Shown: positions 8,725 through 17,333, counted from the first letter of the stretch. The stretch is 64,000 bases of DNA from CAVSQX01 sp963730225 (GCA_963730225.1 CAVSQX010000004.1:372001-436000), one strand, 5' to 3'. Notes: a model not told the origin generated them from the sequence alone. A program made the numbers and translations.

Positions 8725-9435
8725 TCAGAGCGCTGCGGCGGCGGCGGTGTCGAGGAGCCAGGTGAGTTTGCCGGGGGAAGGATCTACGCCCTGAATGGGA
8801 AGCCGCTGCGGATCGCGCGGGCCGTGCAGAACTTCCTTCAGCCGCTGCTCCTTGCCTGGCCCGCCGACGAGAATCATCACGTTGGCGCAGCGATTGATGA
8901 AGGGGTAGGTGACGGTAATTCGCCAGACGTTCATTTTGGGCACGAAGTTGGCCGCGCAGCGGTGATGCGATTCATTCAGAGCCGCCGTGCCCGGAAATAG
9001 CGAGGCCGTGTGGCCGTCGTCGCCCATGCCCAGGAGCATCACGTCCGCCCCGCCGTCGCCGAAGCGGGATTTGAGAAGCTGGCCGTACTCGACCGCCGCC
9101 GCCTGGGGATCGATTTCGCCGCGCATGCGATGAATGTTCGCCGGCGGAATCGGCAACTTGTCGAGCATGGCGGTTTTGGCCATGAGGTAATTGCTGTCGG
9201 GATGAACGGGCGGAACGCAGCGTTCATCGCCGAAGAAGATTTCGACTTTGGACCAGTCGATTTGGCCTCGGTACGCGTCGGAGGCGAGCAATTGGTAGAG
9301 GGATTTGGGTGTGTGGCCGCCGGAAAGGAAAAAGGAAAATCGCGCAGCCGATTTGGCCGCGGCGACGATGCGACGGGCGGCTTCGTCGGTCAGGGATTGG
9401 GGATCGGGAAGTGTTTTAATTTCAGCGGCGGGCAT
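8725..9435 (-). CDS. pgl: 6-phosphogluconolactonase
   Basis: A 236-residue DevB-type lactonase that hydrolyses 6-phosphoglucono-1,5-lactone in the oxidative pentose phosphate pathway. Diagnostic elements: FFLSGGHTPKSLYQLL, WSKVEIFFGDERCVPPVHPDSN, MLLGMGDDGHTASLFPG, and FINRCANVMILVGGPGKEQ. Length is normal. It lies 20 bases downstream of spoVR on the same strand, so it may be the last gene of that operon. A second sugar-phosphate enzyme, pgi, is in the same window but 50 kb away. Confidence 0.93.
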   Translation of the reverse strand: MPAAEIKTLPDPQSLTDEAARRIVAAAKSAARFSFFLSGGHTPKSLYQLLASDAYRGQIDWSKVEIFFGDERCVPPVHPDSNYLMAKTAMLDKLPIPPANIHRMRGEIDPQAAAVEYGQLLKSRFGDGGADVMLLGMGDDGHTASLFPGTAALNESHHRCAANFVPKMNVWRITVTYPFINRCANVMILVGGPGKEQRLKEVLHGPRDPQRLPIQGVDPSPGKLTWLLDTAAAAAL

Positions 9436-9455
9436 TGGTCTGGTTGAAAATCCGC

Positions 9456-10988
9456 TCAGCTGAGCTGGTGCGCCGGTTTGGGCAGATCATCGTGAATCGT
9501 CTGCTGCTTGGGCTGGTCGCCGGCGAAGGTGAAGAGAATCATGTCATCGTCGATCTTCGCCTGGAGATGCACGGGCCGCTGCCAGATTTTGTACAGATTT
9601 TTCAGCGTCTCGGCGGCGAATTTAATCTCCAGATCGAGGCCATTGTGCTTGTGAGCCAGATAAAGCTCGCCGCGATTGCAGTAGTTGCCGTCGACGACGT
9701 AGATGAAGGGCTGGCCCATATTGGTGAGTTGATACAGCATCGTCTGCTTGATGCGCAGCGGATCGCGGCTGACGATGCGTAACTGGCCGGTATGCGGATC
9801 GCGGCCGTACTGGTAGAATTTGTGCTTCTCGATGAATTCGGGCGTGAGAAATTCGTCGATAAAATTCACGTCGTTATAAACCCGGCGAACCTCGAAGATT
9901 TTTTCGCGGCCCAGGCCCAGGCCCTTGTCCCATTTTTTGCGGGCGCCCAAGTCGTCGGCTTCCTCGTATTCCTTGCCGAATTTGCCCTTGTTCCAACGAT
10001 CTTCGATGTCGCGGAACAGCTCGAGGCCGATTTTGTACGGATTGAAATTGCCCGGCGGCATGTGCACGGTGCCGCTGTGATGATCGGCGTAATCAATGAT
10101 GTCGGCCGCCTGCACAAAATGCCGAGTCATCAGCGTGCTGTGCCAATAGCTGGCCCAGCCTTCGTTCATGACCTTGGTCATTCCCTGCGGCGCGTAGTAG
10201 TAGCTCTCCTCGCGGATGATCGCCAGGCATTCACGCTGCCAATCCTCCAGCCGGGCGTGTTCCAGCAGATACTCCAGCACATCGCGCGTCGGGCGCGACG
10301 GCGTGGCGTGGCGCATCTTCGCCCGCTCATCGCGCTGCTTCTTGGCCTGGGCTTCCAGCTCCTTGGGCGGATTGATCCAGCGATCCAGATAATCCTTGGC
10401 CGCAAACTTGGCGACCGCCTCGTCGCGCTTGGGCTGCTCGGGCGGCACGTCGGCGGGGCCACGCTTGAGATACATGCTGTGCGAATCGATCAGGTGCTCG
10501 AGGCTCAAACAGATGTCGAGCCACTTTTCCACTGTGTCGTGCCCGTGCTTTTCGATGTGCCGGCGAATGTGGGTGGCGTGGTTGGCCATCTCGTCCATCA
10601 TTTTGCGATTGGTCTGGCCGAACCAGTAATTGTTCTTGAAGAAGTCGGCGTGCCCGTAGACGTGGGCGATCACCAGCTTCTGATCGACGAGCTGATTCGA
10701 TTCCTGCAAGTAGGCGTAGCAGGGGTCGTTGTTGATCACCATTTCATAGATTCGGCCCAGGCCGTAATGATGCTGCTTGCGAAGGCGTTCGTATTCCATG
10801 CCGAATCGCCAGTGCGGATAGCGCTGCGGAAACCCGCCGTAGGCGGCGATCTGATTCATCTGCTCGTAATCACACATCTCGAAAACGACGGGGAAGAAAT
10901 CCAGGCCGTAGGCGCGGGCCTGTTCGCGGATTTGCTTCTTGGCCGCGAGCAGGTCGGCGGGGAAGGGGTTGAGAGTATGGGAGGACAT
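9456..10988 (-). CDS. spoVR: SpoVR / YcgB family protein
   Basis: A 510-residue soluble protein. Family blocks seen: GLDFFPVVFEMCDYEQMNQ, GGFPQRYPHWRFGMEY, YEMVINNDPCYAYL, VIAHVYGHADFFKNN, REESYYYAPQGMTKVMNEGWASYWHS, and the aromatic C-terminal half. The His/Glu content suggests a metal site, but the biochemical role is not established; in Bacillus it is linked to spore cortex formation, in enterobacteria the homologue ycgB is a stress gene. Upstream on the same strand come two small genes, a DUF444 gene and prkA, the arrangement typical of the yeaG-yeaH-ycgB module. A GAGG sequence stands about 8 bases before the ATG at 10988. Confidence 0.93.
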   Translation of the reverse strand: MSSHTLNPFPADLLAAKKQIREQARAYGLDFFPVVFEMCDYEQMNQIAAYGGFPQRYPHWRFGMEYERLRKQHHYGLGRIYEMVINNDPCYAYLQESNQLVDQKLVIAHVYGHADFFKNNYWFGQTNRKMMDEMANHATHIRRHIEKHGHDTVEKWLDICLSLEHLIDSHSMYLKRGPADVPPEQPKRDEAVAKFAAKDYLDRWINPPKELEAQAKKQRDERAKMRHATPSRPTRDVLEYLLEHARLEDWQRECLAIIREESYYYAPQGMTKVMNEGWASYWHSTLMTRHFVQAADIIDYADHHSGTVHMPPGNFNPYKIGLELFRDIEDRWNKGKFGKEYEEADDLGARKKWDKGLGLGREKIFEVRRVYNDVNFIDEFLTPEFIEKHKFYQYGRDPHTGQLRIVSRDPLRIKQTMLYQLTNMGQPFIYVVDGNYCNRGELYLAHKHNGLDLEIKFAAETLKNLYKIWQRPVHLQAKIDDDMILFTFAGDQPKQQTIHDDLPKPAHQLS

Positions 10989-10997
10989 GCAAGCGCC

Positions 10998-11237
10998 TCA
11001 AACAAGCGCGGCGAGCTTTCGCCTTGCCTTTGCCGGGATTTCAACGGGAACGAACCAATCCGCGGGATATAAATAGTCTTCGCCGGAATCGTCGATCACT
11101 CGAGCCATGTTTGGCGGATCGTTCCTTTCGGCCGCGGCAGTGCGATAGACCTTTCCCACCTGCAAGTCGATGCGGTAGGAACTTCGCTCCAAGCAGATCA
11201 CGTATGGCGGCCGCTTTGGCTCGTTCGTCTTTGGCAT
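10998..11237 (-). CDS. Small conserved protein with SGEDYLYP motif, function unknown
   Basis: A 79-residue soluble protein starting at the ATG at 11237; a TTG two codons earlier is less likely because it overlaps the preceding stop. Visible features are YRIDLQVGKVYR, ARVIDDSGEDYLYPADWFVPVEI, and a basic tail. I recall similar short proteins in planctomycetes and cyanobacteria that follow a partner with a WRK-KG...AEIHWYEAHG pattern; that same partner is directly upstream here (11240-11478). The pair appears to be a transferable two-gene unit sitting inside the prkA-spoVR block. No function is known to me. Confidence 0.65.
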   Translation of the reverse strand: MPKTNEPKRPPYVICLERSSYRIDLQVGKVYRTAAAERNDPPNMARVIDDSGEDYLYPADWFVPVEIPAKARRKLAALV

Positions 11238-11239
11238 GG

Positions 11240-11478
11240 TCAATTCAGCTCTCTCTTTACCTTAAAATCGAACCGTCCTTTGCCGTGTGCCTCGTACCAA
11301 TGGATCTCAGCTTCACAGATTCTACCGCCGACATATCGAATCAGCGCCCGGCCCTTCATTTACGCCATCGGCCCGGCCCATAGTCTCTAGCCAACTGCCT
11401 GCGTGAGCGGACCGATTTGCCGGCCGCGATCACTTCGATCTCACGAATCGGGCTAATGATGTCGAACAGCGCATCCAT
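11240..11478 (-). CDS. Small conserved protein with EIHWYEAHG motif, split by a one-base deletion
   Basis: Two short frames make one family-like protein of about 79 residues. The first (11478 down to the TGA at 11356) ends with ARDYGPGRWRK; the second (11359 to 11240) continues MKGRALIRYVGGRICEAEIHWYEAHGKG. The expected WRK-MKG junction would need four A residues where three are present (about 11359-11361), so one A is missing. Either the gene is broken, or this is a consensus error, or the ATGA overlap lets two half-proteins be made. The partner gene starts 3 bases after its stop. Both are too short to be picked up by most gene callers. Confidence 0.6.
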
Positions 11479-11502
11479 CTTCGCCCGTGACAATTGCCTG
11501 TA

Positions 11503-12597
11503 TCAATGCCCCTTCCCAAAAAACGTCTTGATCGAATCGTAAATATCGTCCTTCGAATTCACCCGGCTCGTCAGCACCTTTTCGTGATTTCGCACATGCT
11601 CGTGCAGCACGTTGATGAAATTCCCGCTGCCGTAAGCGCTGGCGACCTGGCAGTAGCCGAACATGTTGCAGATCGGCAAAAGCTGCTCTTTGAGAATCTT
11701 CACGCAATCGCGGCTGTCGGCTTCGGAGCTGTTGTCGCCATCGCTGAAGTGGAACAGATAGATGTTCCATTCATCTCGGGAGTAGTGCTGATCGAGCAGC
11801 GTTTTGGCGCAGCGATAGGCGCTGCTGATCTTGGTGCCGCCGTCTTCGCGCAGGTGATAGAACGTGTGCTTGTCGACTTCCTTGGCGGAAACATCGTGCA
11901 CGATGTAGCGGCTCTCGATGCCCTGGTAATTCTTCCGCAGCCACGTGTCGATCCAGAAGGATTCCAAGCGAACCAGTTCCTTCTGCTCTTCGCCCATGGA
12001 GCCGGAAACGTCCATCATAAAAACGATCACGGCGTTGGATTGCGGGGCTTTTACTTCCTTCCAGCTTCGGTAGCGAATGTCCTTTTTCTCGGGAATGATG
12101 ATCGGATTGTCCGGATCGTAATTCCCCAGCATGATCTGGCGTTTCATCGCCTCCTTGAAGGAGCGTTTGAAATGCCGCAGCGATTCGGGACCGACGCGGC
12201 GGAGGCTGGAATATTTTTCGCGGATGGTAGTTAGCCGATGCTTGCCGCGCGGCTCGATGCGGGGAAGCTTCAATTCTTCTGCCAGAATCTCGGCCAGTTC
12301 ATCCAGGGAAAGATCGACCTCCATGATGTGCTGGCCCGCCTGGGTGCCGCCCTGGGCTTTGCCGTCGCCTTTGCCGACGATTTCCCCTTCCTTGCCGTCG
12401 CCCACGCCGACGCCGGCGGAGTTGTCGCCGTAGCGGAAGTGCGGCAGATCGATTCCGCGGACGGGAATGCTGATCAGGTGCTTGCCTTCCTTGCCGATCA
12501 ATTCGCCCTTGGTCAGGAATTTGCGCAGATCGTCGCGGATTCGGCCTTTGACGATCTGCCGAAAACGCTGGTGATCTTTTTCGATCTTGAGAATCAT
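11503..12597 (-). CDS. yeaH: DUF444 / UPF0229 family protein with von Willebrand A domain (YeaH-like)
   Basis: A 364-residue protein. The N-terminal half is charged and glycine-rich (DLRKFLTKGELIG and a GVGDGKEGEIVGKGDG stretch). The C-terminal half is a vWA-type domain with a MIDAS-like motif (VIVFMMDVSGSMGEEQKEL, DxSxS) and later VSAKEVDKHTFYH, GGTKISSAYRCA and LFHFSDGDN. In enterobacteria YeaH is encoded next to the kinase YeaG and acts in the nitrogen-starvation and stationary-phase response. Here it sits between prkA and spoVR, which supports the same module. Confidence 0.92.
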   Translation of the reverse strand: MILKIEKDHQRFRQIVKGRIRDDLRKFLTKGELIGKEGKHLISIPVRGIDLPHFRYGDNSAGVGVGDGKEGEIVGKGDGKAQGGTQAGQHIMEVDLSLDELAEILAEELKLPRIEPRGKHRLTTIREKYSSLRRVGPESLRHFKRSFKEAMKRQIMLGNYDPDNPIIIPEKKDIRYRSWKEVKAPQSNAVIVFMMDVSGSMGEEQKELVRLESFWIDTWLRKNYQGIESRYIVHDVSAKEVDKHTFYHLREDGGTKISSAYRCAKTLLDQHYSRDEWNIYLFHFSDGDNSSEADSRDCVKILKEQLLPICNMFGYCQVASAYGSGNFINVLHEHVRNHEKVLTSRVNSKDDIYDSIKTFFGKGH

Positions 12598-12609
12598 GAT
12601 TCGATCAAC

Positions 12610-12828
12610 TCACACGGTTCGCCGCGACAGAAGCCAAAGTCCAATCAGCAGAATGATTCCCGAGCCGAGCAGGCCGACCCAAGTTCCGATGCGGGCCTGC
12701 TGGGCGGCGTCGATCAGATCGGAGCGTCCGGGATGCAGGGGGCTGAAGCGCGGATCGGTGAGCCAGAAAAAGGCGCCGCCGAGCAAACCCGCAATGACCA
12801 GCGATAGACCGGAACGTCGGGATTTCAT
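12610..12828 (-). CDS. Small two-helix membrane protein between prkA and DUF444 genes
   Basis: A 72-residue protein from an ATG at 12828 (an upstream ATG at 12849 adds seven residues). It has two hydrophobic helices, about 8-24 (LSLVIAGLLGGAFFWLT) and 48-67 (WVGLLGSGIILLIGLWLL), joined by a short polar loop, with a basic start and end, so both termini are predicted in the cytoplasm. It has no recognisable family. It fits exactly between prkA (58 bases upstream) and DUF444 (12 bases downstream) on the same strand, so it is probably part of that transcript. Confidence 0.55.
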   Translation of the reverse strand: MKSRRSGLSLVIAGLLGGAFFWLTDPRFSPLHPGRSDLIDAAQQARIGTWVGLLGSGIILLIGLWLLSRRTV

Positions 12829-12885
12829 GAGTTTGGGTTCGACAAGCATCCGGGTCTTCGGAGCACGTCAGACCCGGCGTCGATT

Positions 12886-14961
12886 TCATTCATCCTGCTT
12901 GCTGTCGCCGCGGGCAAAAATGCTGGCGACGTAATTCAACACATCCGTGGCGCTGGTTTCGTTGTATCCAAAATATTTGATCAGCCGCTGCTTGACCACG
13001 TCGATCTTCTGCTGCGTTTCGTCGTCGACCACGGTGCTGACCAGATTCTTCAGCTTGATCGTGTCGCGCTGATCCTCAAAAAGCTTGAGTTCCAGCGCCT
13101 TGAGCAAACGGGCGTTGGTGTTGTATTCAAACCGCTTTCCGTCCAGAGACAGGGCGCCGATGTAATTCATGATCTCCTGCCGGAAATCGTCCTTGCGGCT
13201 GTCGGGAATGTCGATCTTCTCCTCGATGCTGCGCATGAGCCGTTCATCCGGATCCTCGTCGCGGCCGGTGTAGCGGTTGCGAACCCGCTCATGCTGCGTG
13301 TAAGCCCGGACGTTCTCGATGTAGTTGGCCGCCAGACGCTTGATCGCATCCTCGTCGGCGCTGATCGCCCGCTGCACCTCGGCCTTGAGAATGTCTTCGT
13401 ATTCCTCACGCACCACCGCCAACAGCTCCTTGAACTCCTTTTTCAATTCCTCGTCGGTGATCAGGCTGTGATGGCTCAGCCCCTCTTCCAACTCGTTCAT
13501 CACCATGAACGGATTGATCGCCTTTTCGGTCTGGGCCTGATGGCTGACCAGCGCGTTGCTGATCTTGTCCTGAATGTAGCGTGGGCTGATGCCGGCCATG
13601 CCTTCGCGCGGAGCTTCTTCCTTCAATTCCTTGATGCTGTCTTCGGTGAAGCCGGGGATGCTCTTGCCGTTGTAAAGTTTGAGCTTCTGAAGTTTGGTGA
13701 TGCCTGCTTTCTTCGGCTCGGCAACACGGGTTAGAACGGCCCACATCGAGGCCATCTCGATCGTGTGCGGAGCGATGTGCATCCCCTTGACCTTCTCGGA
13801 TCCGAAATCCTTCAGGTAAATTTTGATCTCGTCGTCGAGCTTGATGTTGTATGGCACGTCGATCTTGATGGTGCGATCGCGGAACGCTTCCATCATCTCA
13901 TTGCCCTGGAGCTTCTTGTACTCCGGCTCATTGGTATGGCCGAGAATTACCTCGTCGATGTAGGTCTGGGCGAATTTCTTCGGCTTGATCATGTGTTCCT
14001 GGCTGGCGCCCAGCAGGTCGTACAGGAACGCAACGTCGAGCTTGAGCACTTCGATGAACTCGACGATTCCGCGGTTGGCGATGTTCAGTTCGCCGTCGAA
14101 GTTGAAAGCGCGCGGATCGGAATCGGAGCCGTATTCGGCGATCTTGCGGTAGTTGATGTCGCCGGTCAGTTCGGTGCTGTCCTGATTCTTTTCGTCCTTG
14201 GGCTGGAACGTGCCGATGCCGCGGCGATCCTTTTCGCTAAGGATCAGGCGGTGAACCTTCACGTGGTCGATCACTTTTTTCCAATCGCCGCCGTACTGCT
14301 CCATCAGTTCGGCCTGCACCTTGCGGCAGAAGGGGCAGACGTCGCCGTACAGACGGATGCGCCGGCCTTCGGGGAGTTTTTCGTTGATCGTTTCCAGCAC
14401 ATCGCGGCGAACTTCCGCCGGGATGAGCAGCAGCGGCTCCTCGTGCATCGGGCAATCGAGATACTGCTCGGTGTTGTCGCCACCGCTGAGCCGGGCCGGC
14501 AGACGCCAGGAATAGCTGAAGCATTTGCCGGGGTCCGATCGGCTGTAGGCTTCCAGGCCTTTCTTCAGCAGGCGAGCGATGGTCGATTTGGATGAACCCA
14601 CCGGGCCGTGCAGAAGCAGGATGCGCTTCTCGGTTCCGTAGCCCTGGGCGGCGGATTTGAAGAAATCGACCAGTTGCATCAGCGGGCGCTCGAGGCCGAA
14701 GATCGCGTCAGCGCCGTGGGCAATCGGATCGGAGAAGAATTTGTAGCGAACCAACTCCTGTTTGAACTGCGTGTAGTTCTCCGAGCCGTAGGAGAGAATC
14801 ATGTCGTAGACGCGCTGAAAGGAGTTGCGCGAAACGGCCGGGTTCTCGAGCACGATGTCAAGATATTCCCAGAACGTGCCTTCCCAGTGCTGTTCGCGGA
14901 AATGGGCCGCATCGAAACGGCGATCGATGATGGAAACCAGTGGATTGTTTGTTTTAGCCAT
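12886..14961 (-). CDS. prkA: PrkA family serine protein kinase
   Basis: A 691-residue AAA-like Ser kinase (YeaG/PrkA). Residues about 108-125 hold a Walker-A-like loop (LLHGPVGSSKSTIARLL); the family's N-terminal AAA part and C-terminal kinase-like part (VAFLYDLLGASQEHMIKPK, ILGHTNEPEYKKLQGN, FRDRTIKIDVPYN) are both complete. PrkA drives adaptation to starvation and, in Bacillus, sporulation gene expression. Slightly longer than E. coli YeaG, with an acidic C-terminal extension. It is the first gene of the run prkA - membrane protein - DUF444 - two small genes - spoVR - pgl. GGAG lies about 7 bases before the ATG. Confidence 0.95.
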   Translation of the reverse strand: MAKTNNPLVSIIDRRFDAAHFREQHWEGTFWEYLDIVLENPAVSRNSFQRVYDMILSYGSENYTQFKQELVRYKFFSDPIAHGADAIFGLERPLMQLVDFFKSAAQGYGTEKRILLLHGPVGSSKSTIARLLKKGLEAYSRSDPGKCFSYSWRLPARLSGGDNTEQYLDCPMHEEPLLLIPAEVRRDVLETINEKLPEGRRIRLYGDVCPFCRKVQAELMEQYGGDWKKVIDHVKVHRLILSEKDRRGIGTFQPKDEKNQDSTELTGDINYRKIAEYGSDSDPRAFNFDGELNIANRGIVEFIEVLKLDVAFLYDLLGASQEHMIKPKKFAQTYIDEVILGHTNEPEYKKLQGNEMMEAFRDRTIKIDVPYNIKLDDEIKIYLKDFGSEKVKGMHIAPHTIEMASMWAVLTRVAEPKKAGITKLQKLKLYNGKSIPGFTEDSIKELKEEAPREGMAGISPRYIQDKISNALVSHQAQTEKAINPFMVMNELEEGLSHHSLITDEELKKEFKELLAVVREEYEDILKAEVQRAISADEDAIKRLAANYIENVRAYTQHERVRNRYTGRDEDPDERLMRSIEEKIDIPDSRKDDFRQEIMNYIGALSLDGKRFEYNTNARLLKALELKLFEDQRDTIKLKNLVSTVVDDETQQKIDVVKQRLIKYFGYNETSATDVLNYVASIFARGDSKQDE

Positions 14962-15407
14962 CGCTGTCTCCGGTACGCATTAGTTGTACGACTTCGGACG
15001 CGGTCGGTTGCAGCAGCGCGTGAAAAAGGCCCGAGGCGGTGCACCTTGGGCCAATGAATGCAAAAAGAGCGACTGCCAATTCAATTAATCGGCTGTCCGG
15101 CCGTCCGGACGTTCTGAAATCTCACACTTCGTTCGATGACGACGCCGGCGATCCGACGCCCCAACGCAGTACATCGCGCCCCCAAGCCCATAAGATAATA
15201 TAACTTCTGTACTGGCAAAATCCAACACAAAACGTCTCTCCTCGCTCGATCGGCCGCCGAAATTCGCGGTTTTTCTTGACACTGTCTGGGAATAAACGTA
15301 ACTTTTTCGCAAGGATGGGTTTCCAGCCCGCTTGTCACACGCATCTCGGTCGACGTGGTTGTCTCCTCGGAACTCTGTGCCTTGTATTGGTTAGCCGGCG
15401 TTAAGTT
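14962..15407. other. Intergenic region between divergent prkA and Ser/Thr kinase genes
   Basis: 446 bases with no convincing gene; the short frames on the minus strand (15081-15344) are Arg/Cys-rich and have no family features. It must contain the promoters of the minus-strand prkA operon and of the plus-strand kinase. One sigma-70-like candidate for the latter is listed separately. No tRNA or clear hairpin terminator is visible. Confidence 0.6.
15276..15304 (+). promoter_or_regulatory. Candidate sigma-70-type promoter for the Ser/Thr kinase gene
   Basis: A perfect TTGACA (15276-15281) is followed after 17 bases by TAACTT (15299-15304), three of six matches to the -10 consensus. It is about 105 bases upstream of the kinase ATG. 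The spacing is ideal but the -10 box is poor. Confidence 0.35.
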
Positions 15408-16685
15408 ATGTCGAATTCAGAAAGCAAGCTCGGCCTGACGGCCAACCTCGATACCGAGGTTGGTAAAGTCATCGTCGACCTCGGCCTGGCCACCAAGAGT
15501 GAAGTCGATTTCTGCCGCGAGCAGCAAAAGCAATCGTCCGATCCCAATCAGCGCAGCATCGCCGATCTGCTGGTCGAGCACAATTTCATCACCGTCAATC
15601 AGGCCAAGCGCATCCGCACGCAGTTGGAAGAACGGCGGAACAACCAACTCCCCGGTTACCACATGCTCAGCAAGCTGGGCAAAGGGGCCATGGCCACCGT
15701 CTGGAAGGCCCGCCAGCTTTCGCTCGATCGAATTGTCGCGGTCAAAATCCTTCCACCGAAAATGGGCGAAAATCCGGAATTCGTCGAACGTTTCTACAAG
15801 GAAGGAAAGGCCGCCGCCCGGCTGTCGCATAACAATATCGTTCAAGCCATCGACGTCGGAACCACACCCGATGGGTTGCACTATTTCGCCATGGAATACG
15901 TCGAGGGGGACACCCTCTACGACATCATGCAGCCGCCCCCGGTTGGGCAGGGGCGACATTTCACGGAAGCTGAGGCGCTGGACATTTGCATTCAAATGGC
16001 CGATGCGCTGGCCCACGCCCATCGCCGTGGATTGGTGCATCGCGATGTGAAACCGAAAAACATCCTGCTCACCAAGCAGGGCATCGCGAAGTTGACCGAT
16101 CTGGGCTTGGCCCGCGCCATCGAAGACACCAAGGCCGCCGAGATGGAAGCCGGCAAAGCCTACGGCACCCCCTACTACATCAGCCCCGAGCAAATCCGCG
16201 GGGATGTCGACATCGACTTCCGGGCCGACATCTATTCCCTGGGGGCGACGATGTACCACATGGTCACCGGCCGCCCGCCTTTTGAAGGCGACACGCCCAG
16301 TGCCGTGATGCATCAGCATCTTCGACAACCGCTGACACCTCCGGATCACATCAACACCAATCTTTCCAGCGGAGTAGGCGAGATCATCGAAGTGGCGATG
16401 GCCAAAAACCGCGACGAACGCTACGCCAGCACCGAAGACATGCTGGAGGATCTCAAGGCTGTGCGATCGGGAAATCCGCCCGTGCACGCTCATCGCGCCG
16501 TCGATCTCGATGCGTTGGCCAAAATCGAAGAAACCGGAAAGACCGTCGATCTCGGCGCAGCGCAGGGCGGCGCCGGCCTGTCGGAGATTATGGCCAACCC
16601 CTACGGCGTCGCCGTGGCTTCGATCGCCGGTGCGGCCCTGCTGCTCGATGCGATTTTGCTGGTCGTGCTGCTCACCCGACATTGA
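15408..16685 (+). CDS. Serine/threonine protein kinase with MshEN-like N-terminal domain and C-terminal membrane anchor
   Basis: A 425-residue Hanks-type kinase. Residues 12-75 (VGKVIVDLGLATKSEVDFC...SIADLLVEHNFITVNQAKRI) resemble the N-terminal domain of type II/IV secretion ATPases (MshEN, a cyclic-di-GMP binder in some proteins). The kinase domain spans about 83-345: glycine loop LGKGAMATVWKA, VAVKILPP lysine, HRDVKPKNILL catalytic loop, DLGLA in place of DFG, APE-like SPEQIRG. A hydrophobic helix at the very end (VAVASIAGAALLLDAILLVVLL) anchors it in the membrane with no extracellular sensor part. DLG instead of DFG is common in planctomycete kinases. efp follows 67 bases downstream. Confidence 0.9.
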   Translation: MSNSESKLGLTANLDTEVGKVIVDLGLATKSEVDFCREQQKQSSDPNQRSIADLLVEHNFITVNQAKRIRTQLEERRNNQLPGYHMLSKLGKGAMATVWKARQLSLDRIVAVKILPPKMGENPEFVERFYKEGKAAARLSHNNIVQAIDVGTTPDGLHYFAMEYVEGDTLYDIMQPPPVGQGRHFTEAEALDICIQMADALAHAHRRGLVHRDVKPKNILLTKQGIAKLTDLGLARAIEDTKAAEMEAGKAYGTPYYISPEQIRGDVDIDFRADIYSLGATMYHMVTGRPPFEGDTPSAVMHQHLRQPLTPPDHINTNLSSGVGEIIEVAMAKNRDERYASTEDMLEDLKAVRSGNPPVHAHRAVDLDALAKIEETGKTVDLGAAQGGAGLSEIMANPYGVAVASIAGAALLLDAILLVVLLTRH

Positions 16686-16752
16686 TTCGGATTGACCCCG
16701 GCCGATTTCCCCGCTAGATTGTTTGGCTCAACAGATTAAAGGAATTTGCATC

Positions 16753-17307
16753 ATGCGAGCCAGTGAAATTCGCAAAGGCCAGGCTGTCCTCATCGACGGC
16801 AAGCTGTTCGTGGTGACCGGCGCTGATCACAACACGCCGGGAAATCTGCGGGCCAAGGTGCAGTTCAAGCTGCGCGACGTCGGCAAGGGAACGATCATGG
16901 ACAAGCGTGTTGGCGCCACCGACGACATCGAAACGACCACTCTCGACAGCCGAAACGTCGAATATCTCTACAGCGATGCCGAGGGGCATGTGTTGATGGA
17001 CCTGGAAACGTACGATCAGAACACCATTGCCAAGGACGTGTTCGGCGACGATATTCTCTATCTCAAGCCCAACACGCAGCTCACCGCCCTTTTTCACGAC
17101 GGAAGAATCGTCAGCTACGAATTGCCCAAGACCGTGGACCTGAAAGTCACCGACACGCCGCCGGTCATCAAAGGCGCGACGGCGACGAACCAACTGAAAG
17201 ACGCGACGCTCGAAACCGGCCTGACGACGCGCGTGCCGGGATTTATCGTGATCGGTGAAACCCTCCGCATCAGCACCGAAACCGGGCAGTATATGAGCCG
17301 GGCGTGA
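16753..17307 (+). CDS. efp: Elongation factor P, tip residue Asn instead of Lys
   Basis: A 184-residue three-domain translation factor that relieves ribosome stalling at polyproline. I start at the ATG at 16753 (MRASEIRKGQ), which gives the normal length; a TTG 30 bases earlier adds a non-conserved tail. The domain I loop that reaches the peptidyl-transferase centre reads HNTPGNLRAKV: the position of E. coli Lys34 is Asn31. Domain III ends ETGLTTRVPGFIVIGETLRISTETGQYMSRA. With no Lys or Arg at the tip, none of the known tip modifications (beta-lysylation, rhamnosylation, aminopentanol) could be attached there. Several secreted proteins in this window are rich in proline, so EF-P function matters. 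Confidence 0.92.
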   Translation: MRASEIRKGQAVLIDGKLFVVTGADHNTPGNLRAKVQFKLRDVGKGTIMDKRVGATDDIETTTLDSRNVEYLYSDAEGHVLMDLETYDQNTIAKDVFGDDILYLKPNTQLTALFHDGRIVSYELPKTVDLKVTDTPPVIKGATATNQLKDATLETGLTTRVPGFIVIGETLRISTETGQYMSRA

Positions 17308-17308
17308 T

Positions 17309-17333
17309 GGGAATTTCGTACTTCGAGTTTCCC
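17309..17333. terminator. Candidate bidirectional hairpin between convergent efp and adenylate-kinase genes
   Basis: GGGAATTTCG (17309-17318) and CGAGTTTCCC (17324-17333) pair at 8 of 10 positions around a 5-base loop. It fills the 29-base gap between two convergent genes. There is no T-run on either side, so intrinsic termination is uncertain. Confidence 0.35.
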
